A stretch of 27,500 bases of DNA. It comes from Chrysomallon squamiferum (taxonomy: Eukaryota; Mollusca; Gastropoda; Neomphalida; Peltospiridae). The position numbers and the translations under genes were made by a program. Positions 20,875 through 27,500 of this stretch are shown piece after piece. How positions within the stretch are numbered: the first letter of the stretch is position 1; every line of letters starts with the position of its first letter. The notes below the pieces were generated by a model, which searched no databases, was not told where the DNA came from, and saw only the letters and a program-made list of their open reading frames with translations. The stretch is taken from contig CM022675.1 in assembly GCA_012295275.1 (NCBI GenBank), positions 11,324,516 through 11,352,015 on the forward strand. The letters are read 5' to 3'.

Positions 20875-21130
20875 TGACGTGTTGTTCCTATTTGCATATT
20901 TCTCTAAAATAATATGCAAATTAACCTTTCCTGACAATCTACTTCCATTTCAGCAAAAACATTAGACGACTGCTGATTAACATAATCATGCTGCATTTTA
21001 AAGAAACCCTTTCAAACTCCGCTTCACGCCATATTTACATGGAAGTAATCAACCGAGTAAGCGCCATCTTTTTTAACCCGATCGTTTCTTGTATCTTTAT
21101 TAATTTCTTTCTTTTCCATTTTCTTTTATT
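20647..21130. other. Unique sequence with poly-A and a YY1-like site
   Basis: A run of about 31 A at 20839-20870. GCGCCATCTT at 21061-21070 is the reverse of the YY1-type AAGATGGCGC. No exon recognised. Confidence 0.4.
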
Positions 21131-21236
21131 TTTCTTTTCTTTTTTTTTTTTTTTTTTTCTTCTTCTACGATATAAAAGCTATCTTTTTTACGGTGTGTTA
21201 TAATCTCTTCTGATACCTAGTCAATGAAGATTGTTT

Positions 21237-21273
<37 letters not shown>

Positions 21274-21471
21274 GATTTCAGATATTCTGTTTTGCTTGTG
21301 TTACCTTAAAGTGCCCAACACAACGTGTTACTTTCGATGAAAAAAAAAAAAAAAAAAAAAAAAAGAAAGAAAAACTGTTTTTTTAAATCTTTTTAAAAAA
21401 AAAAAAAAAAACGGTCACCTTTCTTTTTATAGGGTGAACGATTCGGAAGCTAATGTTTCAGTTTTTTGTTT

Positions 21472-21510
<39 letters not shown>

Positions 21511-21651
21511 TTATTTTTAATCTCATGCAGAATCGATTATTACATTTATCAGAATTATGTGCTTCGCAATTTTATTTATTTATTCATTCATTCACTCACT
21601 CACTCATTTTTTTTTTTTTTTTTTTGTTTATAATTTTTTCTTCCTATTTAA

Positions 21652-21697
<46 letters not shown>

Positions 21698-21700
21698 TCA
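21131..21700. repeat. Cluster of A/T homopolymers and (TTA)n
   Basis: T runs at about 21140-21158, 21239-21267, 21474-21507 and 21608-21625. A runs lie at about 21341-21364 and 21396-21411. TTA triplets occupy 21650-21697. Confidence 0.92.
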
Positions 21701-21789
21701 CTTTTAGTTGCTAATACACTTTCATGCACATTTTTAACTCACTAATTCATTGGTTCCTGTACAAAATACTGTCGACACATTATCTTTCT

Positions 21790-22050
21790 CGCAGTAGTAA
21801 CACCAGTTATGATAACAGTAGTAATAGCAGTAGTAGCAGTAGTGGTAGTAGTAGTCGTTGTATTATTATTACTAGTTCTCAAAGACGTCATCAAAGGAGT
21901 AGAGGTAGTAACAGCAGTTGCTTTATTAGTAGTAATACAAATTCTATTAGTAATTGTAGTAGTTGTAATTTTGTGTTCGTAATAATAGTAGAAGCAATAA
22001 TAATACTCTTATAATATACCTATAGCCATTAGGTCTAGTAGTAGTAGTGG
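21790..22050. repeat. Imperfect (AGT)n repeat
   Basis: AGT/AGC triplets with many interruptions, like the 2310-2725 block. The serine-rich frame here is repeat translation. Confidence 0.85.
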
Positions 22051-22081
22051 GAATGATAAATAACTGAAATGAGAGGGATAG

Positions 22082-22181
<100 letters not shown>

Positions 22182-22235
22182 AGAGAAACACAAAAAAGAG
22201 GGATAATTGTGAAACAATAAACTTATAAAATATTT

Positions 22236-22345
22236 TGTTCGTATGTATGTATGTATGTATGTATGTATGTATGTATGTATGTATGTATGAATGTAGGTAT
22301 GTACGTGTGTACGTATGTATGTATGTATTTATGTACCTATGTAGG
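22236..22345. repeat. (ATGT)n repeat
   Basis: Perfect ATGT units to about 22288, then diverged units. Confidence 0.95.
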
Positions 22346-22521
22346 TTGGTATGTAACTATATGTTTAACAAACAAATACAGATAATCAACAAAACCGTAT
22401 ACAACAACACATTTATATTTATTTTACATTCTTATCATTCACATTTCAGTAAATCAGTGATATAAAATGAGACGCTATGACACATGAAAATAATAATAAT
22501 AAAGAAATTTCAGTTGTATTC

Positions 22522-22523
<2 letters not shown>

Positions 22524-22620
<97 letters not shown>

Positions 22621-22672
22621 ACTCTCTTTCTTTATCTGTCTCTCTGTCTGTCTGATTCTGTCTCTCTTACTC
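22524..22672. repeat. (CT)n tract with CTGT tail
   Basis: About 90 bases of perfect TC from 22524, then ACTC and CTGT variants. Confidence 0.96.
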
Positions 22673-22679
22673 TCTCCAC

Positions 22680-23745
22680 GAAACAAAACATAACAAAATA
22701 CAGTAGACCATAATTTAGAAAAAGAAAGAACAAACCCGCTTACAGTCAAAACATATGCAGGAAACAATTCATAAAAAATAGAAATATTATATTCTTGTCA
22801 ATGCACACTAATATGAAAAAGAATAGAGAGTGTGCTATATAATACTATTGCTACATACAATAAAAAATAATAAAATAAAAAAATAGTAATAAACAATAAC
22901 ATCCGAAATTATTTATAACAGAACTGAGTTTCAAAAAAGAAACGAAAAGAAAACCCCTATTTTTATGAACATTATTATTATTATTACTATTATTATTATT
23001 ATTATTATTATAGTATTTATTTGAAATTTACATTTTACATTATATTCCTTATTATTCCTTCATTATATACCAATATGAATTTAACACATTTATATGCATA
23101 ACAGCTTTTTTTTACATTTCTCATTTATATCGTGTTTTTTTATCTGTTTCTTTATTCATAATTGTTTCTGTTTTACTGTTGACATTATTTATTTATTTAA
23201 TTTAGTTAGTTATTTAATTTTTGTTATTTATTTATTTTGTTTTACTTATATTTTTACTTGTTTATTTATCTTCTACATTTTTTAAATCATTTTTTAATTA
23301 TTTATCCCCATTTTTACACAACTATTTTTCTTACTAGTTGTTATTATGTTTTTAGATATTTATTTTTTCATCCATCTAATTATCTGCTATATTTAAATTT
23401 TATTATTGTATTTGTTGTTTTTACTAACAAACTCAATCAAAAGCATAGTGTGATTTCAAAGTACTTCTCTATACAAAACAAATTCAGTAGAAGTATTTTG
23501 ACTGTTATAAAGTCTAAAGCAGAGTGACATATGAATGAAAAATAATTTTAGTTTCATGAATGGAAAATTCTTGTGTCTACATTTTAACATAGCACTTAAT
23601 ATCCTAGCACTGGGGTGAACTTTTTGAATTTAAAATATGGGGAAATTTCTTTAATATAATAGCAAAAAGAAAGGATGAAAACAAACCTAAAATTTAAAAC
23701 AATAGTACCCTATAATAAAAAATATTCAAACAGAATAAACTTTCT
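22680..23745. other. AT-rich sequence, no gene recognised
   Basis: About 1 kb, very AT-rich, with TTA units at 22972-23013 and TTTA-like units at 23185-23275. Phe/Tyr/Leu-rich frames at 23094-23527 reflect base composition. Confidence 0.45.
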
Positions 23746-23750
23746 TATGT

Positions 23751-23751
23751 A

Positions 23752-23807
<56 letters not shown>
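23751..23807. repeat. (TTA)n repeat
   Basis: About 57 bases of perfect TTA. Confidence 0.96.
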
Positions 23808-23808
<1 letters not shown>

Positions 23809-24600
23809 TCTGACGGTGTAACATTATCATTAATTCTGGATATTTTATTTGATCTATTACTCAGTTTACCGTTATCTTGATATCAATAAAAGATTAACGG
23901 GTATATAAATATACTAATAATAATAATTAATTTTGATCAAGTCACAGAAACCGGGTTGTTGTAATCACTTCAGAAACACAAATAACAAATTATCTGCAAT
24001 ATTATTATGAATACTGTTGAAAATATGTCACAGTTAGGCAAGTTTATAAAAAAAAAAAAATGTATAATATATATTTATTTATTTATTTATTTATTTATCT
24101 ATTTGGTTATTTGCTTATTACATTTTGAATTCTTGTCCATACCATAAAAGGACATGTAAAAAGGAAATGATACTAATTTGAAAAAAAAATATGCCTAACG
24201 CTGACAAATTGATAACAACTGTGAACACATACCTATATATCAGAATTCATACATATATATAATACATGTATATATATGCATATATATATATATATATCAG
24301 AATTCTGAATTAAGAAATTTATAGAAAACTTGCAAAACAGATTTATAAAATAATAATATTTACTTCCTCGTTTTATTTCTTATGTCAATAACTTAATGAA
24401 CACTATTCAGTTAAACATAATATTGGAAATTTAAAAAAAAAAAATTTAAAAATTTAAAAAAATTAAAATTAACAACATGAGTTGTTGTACACACCTTCTC
24501 TCAAAAAAAACCACAATTAGTATAGTAAGAAAAAAAAAATAAAATAAAATAAAAAATAAATAAATAAAATAAAATAAAATAAAACAACAATGAAAACAAA
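23808..24600. other. AT-rich sequence with TTTA, TA and AAAAT repeats
   Basis: TTTA units at 24064-24100. Two copies of ATATATCAGAATTC (24235-24248 and 24293-24306) flank a TA-rich block. AAAAT pentamers lie near 24530-24583. No gene. Confidence 0.5.
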
Positions 24601-24667
24601 TCATTTTAGGATTAGTCCAGAAATTATCACAAGCAAGGGAAATGAAAATACATTTTTTTTTTTGCTA

Positions 24668-24686
24668 GGGGGGGTGGGGTTGTGGG
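24668..24686 (+). other. G-quadruplex-type motif
   Basis: A run of seven G, then T, four G, TTGT and three G. This satisfies the pattern of four runs of at least three G with short loops, in an otherwise G-poor region. Confidence 0.55.
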
Positions 24687-24702
24687 CGTGTCTACAATGC
24701 TG

Positions 24703-24706
24703 ATTG

Positions 24707-24761
<55 letters not shown>
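24703..24761. repeat. (GAT)n repeat
   Basis: Perfect ATG triplets, about 19 units. Confidence 0.96.
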
Positions 24762-24764
<3 letters not shown>

Positions 24765-25235
24765 AGAGGTGGTGGGGCTGTTATGGGTATTCTTGAAACC
24801 TGTATTTTTCAAACAAAAATGGGGTGGTTCTGTCGAGTCAAGAACAGGAAAACCACACCCTTAACCCCTCCTTATGATAATTCCTGGATCATCACTTAAC
24901 GGTTACATTCACGCACAAACACGCACAACTGTAACCAATCTGGAATTTTTTTTTTTTTTTTTTTTTTTTTACAAACTGACACATGAAATAAAACACAATG
25001 GTTACAACCAAAGCGTAACCATAATAACGATGAGGTTACAATGGGGATACAATAATAATGCTTTCCAGGTTCGAGTTAACATTTGGCTGTTATTGAAAAC
25101 AATGTGCAGGAATTTCTCTTTGAAATATACATTTCATTTCATTTTGTCTGCTGCCCACTACTTTACGTAATGTAGGTTAAAAAGAGAATAAATTAAAATA
25201 TTTCTTCTTATCAGGTAAACTAATTTATTAAAATA
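24762..25235. other. Unique sequence with GGTTAC cluster
   Basis: Five GGTTAC/GTAACC hexamers at 24901, 24931, 25000, 25015 and 25034. A T run interrupts at about 24946-24970. No gene recognised. Confidence 0.4.
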
Positions 25236-25240
25236 GACAA

Positions 25241-25295
25241 AAAAAAAAAAAAAAAAAAAAAAAAGTAATTTTCAAATATTGTATAATATTCTGTA

Positions 25296-25361
<66 letters not shown>

Positions 25362-25362
25362 G
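25241..25362. repeat. Poly-A and (TTA)n
   Basis: About 25 A at 25240-25264 and about 60 bases of TTA from 25300. Confidence 0.94.
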
Positions 25363-25489
25363 CATATAAAATAATTATAAAATTAAATAAAATTAAAGTA
25401 AATAGATAATAAAAAATAATTTTAAACTGAGTCAAGGTACTGAAATATTTCTACGAATTTAAAATTTCACTTAGCTGATGCAATAATAA

Positions 25490-25556
25490 TGTTGATGATG
25501 ACGATGAAGATGATGATGATGATGATGATAATAATAATAATAATAATAAGAAGAAC

Positions 25557-25614
<58 letters not shown>

Positions 25615-25634
25615 CAATAATTATAATAATAATC
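25490..25634. repeat. (GAT)n/(AAT)n repeat
   Basis: GAT units to about 25527, then AAT with an AAG interruption. Confidence 0.94.
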
Positions 25635-25812
25635 TATAATGAGAAAAATAAAGACAGCATTGTTTTTTTTATTAATTAGCGTTAAAGACCTTTAGGTTTA
25701 TTTATTAATTAATTAATTTATTTATTTATCAACAACAGACTATCAAAAACATTCTAATACAAATCCACTCTAACAAAGTTGCTGGCGCTCAACTACGACG
25801 CCAATGTGAACA

Positions 25813-26003
25813 TGACATCGGCCTCGTGCTATTATGACGTCAGTCTTGTGAGAATATGACGTCATCCGGTATATAAGAATATGACTTCGACTTTCTTTGA
25901 ATTATGACGTCGAACATTTATGAACATGACATCAATATTTTACGTGATCACTGACGTCACACTTACATGAACATGACGTCACACTTACATGAACATGACG
26001 TCA
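25813..26003. repeat. Nine-unit CRE minisatellite, ~22-bp unit
   Basis: Nine TGACGTCA-like octamers begin at 25813, 25835, 25857, 25882, 25905, 25927, 25952, 25974 and 25996, with spacings 22, 22, 25, 23, 22, 25, 22, 22. Five are perfect (25835, 25857, 25952, 25974, 25996). The others are TGACATCG, TGACTTCG, TGACGTCG and TGACATCA. Flanks share GAACA or GAATA before the octamer, and the units at 25952 and 25974 are identical over 22 bases. This is a degenerate tandem repeat whose most conserved part is the CRE palindrome. It lies about 660 bases 3' of the Hox stop codon. Confidence 0.85.
25870..25877 (+). promoter_or_regulatory. TATA-like box inside the CRE minisatellite
   Basis: TATATAAG begins 5 bases after a perfect CRE (25857-25864). 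The arrangement is promoter-like and would direct transcription rightward, antisense to the Hox gene, but no initiator or transcript can be shown from sequence. Confidence 0.25.
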
Positions 26004-26436
26004 TGGAGTAATGAGATTTACAAAGTGTATTTTGTTCAATTTTTTTTTGTTTTGTTTTGTGGTTTGTTTTTTTCACTAACAACATACAACAAACACCGAA
26101 GCTGATGCATTCGATCCGAACAAGTAACAGCTACCTTGACGTCCTCGGGGTCCGTAATCCACGAAACGACGAAGTTACGAGGATGTTCCGCATTCCGAGT
26201 CAGTGACGTCGTTCAACGCGGAAGTTGCGTCACACTATGGCGGAACATAATGAGAGAAAAATGTACGAGAAGTCGAATCCTCTGCTGTTTCAGTGATTTA
26301 GGTGTTTTTTTTTTTCACCAATGTACTAATGTTTAATAATTCACTTCCTTTTGTTTGTTTGTTTGTTTGTTTGTTTTTTCACTTGTTCTGTTTCCACAAC
26401 TAAAACTGATTGAGGATTCAACTCACTTTAATAACA

Positions 26437-26468
<32 letters not shown>

Positions 26469-26542
26469 TACTTTTTAAAAGTCATTTTCCTTTTTTTTTT
26501 TTTTTTTTTTTAGTGTCTTCTGTTTCAACTTTTCTTTCTTAT

Positions 26543-26548
26543 TTTATT
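26543..26548 (-). terminator. Candidate polyadenylation signal AATAAA for the Hox gene
   Basis: The plus strand TTTATT reads AATAAA on the gene strand, 113 bases past the stop codon. It sits inside a (TAA)n run, so a chance match is quite possible. If used, the 3' UTR would be short and the CRE minisatellite further left would be 3' flanking DNA rather than UTR. Confidence 0.3.
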
Positions 26549-26597
26549 ATTATTATTTTTTTTTTTACACTTTCATTAAAAATGAAACTACCTGTTG

Positions 26598-26605
26598 TGA
26601 CGTCA
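26598..26605. promoter_or_regulatory. CRE (CREB/ATF) palindrome 56 bases past the Hox stop
   Basis: A perfect TGACGTCA octamer extended to the 12-base palindrome TGTGACGTCACA. The consensus is that of CREB/ATF bZIP proteins; occupancy is inferred only. Confidence 0.45.
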
Positions 26606-26660
26606 CACCTGTATATTGTGTTCCGCTTGCGAGTGTGGCTCTATTTTCGTAACGGTGTCT

Positions 26661-26875
26661 TCATCTCTGCCTAGATTTCACTCGCTCGTTTAATTTCTTT
26701 CTTTTCATTCGTCGATTTTGAAACCATACTTTCACCTGTCTTTCAGTCAATTGCAGTTTACACGAAATTTCCCATCGTTTCTGTCTTGTAATGTAGGAGC
26801 TATTAAGAAACTCGTTTTCCAACACCATCGTTTGATACCGCGTGTATGGTTTTCTTTTCTTGCGTCCTTTGGTCT
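26661..26875 (-). CDS. Post2: Posterior Hox gene (Post2/Abd-B class), last coding exon, partial
   Basis: Nuclear sequence-specific transcription factor that patterns the posterior body axis; the gene is partial here because exon 1 lies beyond the right edge. Seen directly: reading leftwards, the exon encodes a complete 60-residue homeodomain (26867-26688) that starts [12 protein letters not shown]. Helix 1 contains VLENEFL, helix 2 contains [14 protein letters not shown], and the recognition helix reads [19 protein letters not shown]. The invariant W48, F49, N51 and R53 are present, with Q50. Eight more residues (ERVKSRQR) precede TGA at 26663-26661. The arm RKKRKPYTR and the block [13 protein letters not shown] are, as I know the family, typical of lophotrochozoan Post2 rather than Post1, central Hox or arthropod Abd-B. 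The exon start follows CAG at 26878-26876, which leaves a split codon (AG) before T-K-G; AG at 26875-26874 is an alternative acceptor. An intron just before the homeobox is usual for Abd-B-class genes. No frameshift or missing key residue is seen. Confidence 0.93.
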
Positions 26876-26925
26876 CTGTTTAAAAAAAAAAAATAATAAT
26901 AATAATAATAATAATAAGTCAGTGT
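26876..26925 (-). promoter_or_regulatory. Splice acceptor with microsatellite-derived pyrimidine tract
   Basis: Reading the minus strand, a branch-point-like TTTTAACACTGAC (about 26930-26918) is followed by a (TTA)n run, then about 12 T, then AAACAG and the Hox exon. The acceptor dinucleotide is at 26877-26876. A second AG two bases further in is also possible. The order branch site, T-rich tract, AG and open frame supports a working acceptor. Confidence 0.75.
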
Positions 26926-27230
26926 TAAAATGATTATGTTCCATGCTAGAAATAACTGTGTTTAAAAACATCTTATGTCCTGAATGAAAAAAGAAAAAAA
27001 GAAAAAAAGATTAACTAATTAAAACAAAGAGAGAGAATAAATAAACAAATAAATAAAATAAACGTGAATGAAAATTAGAACACTTCTTTCAATCAATATT
27101 AGTTTCTTCTTCAGTTTTATTTTCAATTTCTGAAAAGAAGTACAAGGTTCGGATGTGTATGTTGTTTTCTTCATTCTGTCTTTTTTACTTTCTGTTCCTC
27201 TTTCCTATAAAATCTTCTTCGATAATGTTA

Positions 27231-27349
<119 letters not shown>

Positions 27350-27500
27350 TCTTGCACGTTCATCAAACTTGCAGTCCATCCATGACTCATTCATTCCTCA
27401 TGTACTTTCATTCTTTTTTTTTTTTTTTAAACTTTTCGTTCTTGTCCCATAAGTACTACAAAAAAGTGCACAAACGTCACATGCAAGTACATGCTACCTA

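Larger units (their letters stand above)
26005..26660. other. 3' UTR / 3' flank of the Hox gene, unique island
   Basis: Mostly unique, CpG-containing DNA directly downstream of the Hox stop. It has a 12-bp palindrome centred on TGACGTCA at 26598-26605, a CRE variant TGACGTCG at 26203-26210, and TGCGTCAC followed by ATGGCGG at 26226-26243. (TTTG)n occupies 26350-26385 and T runs sit near 26439-26461 and 26491-26511. An open frame at 26136-26336 on the plus strand has no recognisable domain and is not called as a gene. Confidence 0.5.

Noticed and set aside
23094-23527. Hydrophobic open frames suggestive of membrane proteins
   Set aside because: Phe/Tyr/Leu/Ile content follows from T-rich DNA; no conserved pattern.
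25813-26003. CRISPR-like reading of the regularly spaced repeats
   Set aside because: Repeat core is only 8 bases, spacers are themselves related, and the genome is eukaryotic.
26747-26971. Minus-strand frame starting MFLNTVISSMEHN over the Hox exon
   Set aside because: Wrong frame: it reads out of phase through the homeobox and starts in the intron.

Overview
The window is eukaryotic and most probably from a lophotrochozoan, likely a mollusc. The organism call rests on two things. The single recognisable gene carries a homeodomain of the Post2 type, the posterior Hox class of lophotrochozoans. The rest is very AT-rich and full of long microsatellites: (CT)n/(GA)n, (AAT)n, (GTA)n, (ATGT)n, (TCTA)n, and A/T homopolymers of 20-37 bases. 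That texture fits a large repeat-rich molluscan genome such as a cephalopod or a large-genome gastropod. The class cannot be fixed from sequence alone.

The only gene is on the minus strand at the right end. The last coding exon of a Post2/Abd-B-class Hox gene lies at about 26875-26661. It holds a complete 60-residue homeodomain, an 8-residue tail and a TGA stop. It is preceded by a splice acceptor whose pyrimidine tract is built from a (TTA)n microsatellite plus a T run. The upstream intron runs off the right edge, so exon 1 is outside the window. No other coding exon could be supported. The remaining long open frames are translations of simple repeats, or unsupported frames in unique DNA.

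Region by region: 1-3000 starts with diverged ~81-bp repeats and goes on as trinucleotide repeats with one unique island (1690-2250). 3000-5400 alternates unique islands with (AAT)n, a 131-bp (CT)n tract and homopolymers. 5400-9600 has GT-rich, ATGT and CT repeats around two unique islands (7110-7500, 8250-8620). 9840-10560 is a degenerate AT-rich minisatellite with a ~24-bp unit. An 86-bp stretch of it recurs at 6963-7048. 10777-18100 has islands (10777-11060, 12490-12740, 12930-13085, 14130-14340, 15940-16020, 17440-17530) between microsatellites. 18125-18760 is another island. 19000-25800 is mostly AT-rich sequence and microsatellites.

The most striking non-coding signal lies 3' of the Hox exon. 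At 25813-26003 there is a nine-unit degenerate minisatellite with 22-25-bp spacing. Every unit carries the CRE (CREB/ATF) palindrome TGACGTCA or a near match, and a TATA-like box is embedded. Perfect TGACGTCA octamers also occur singly in several unique islands and about 56 bases past the Hox stop codon. The octamer appears 10 times where less than one is expected by chance. A cautious model is one posterior Hox gene with a long, repeat-filled 3' flank dotted with candidate cis-regulatory islands that share CRE sites.
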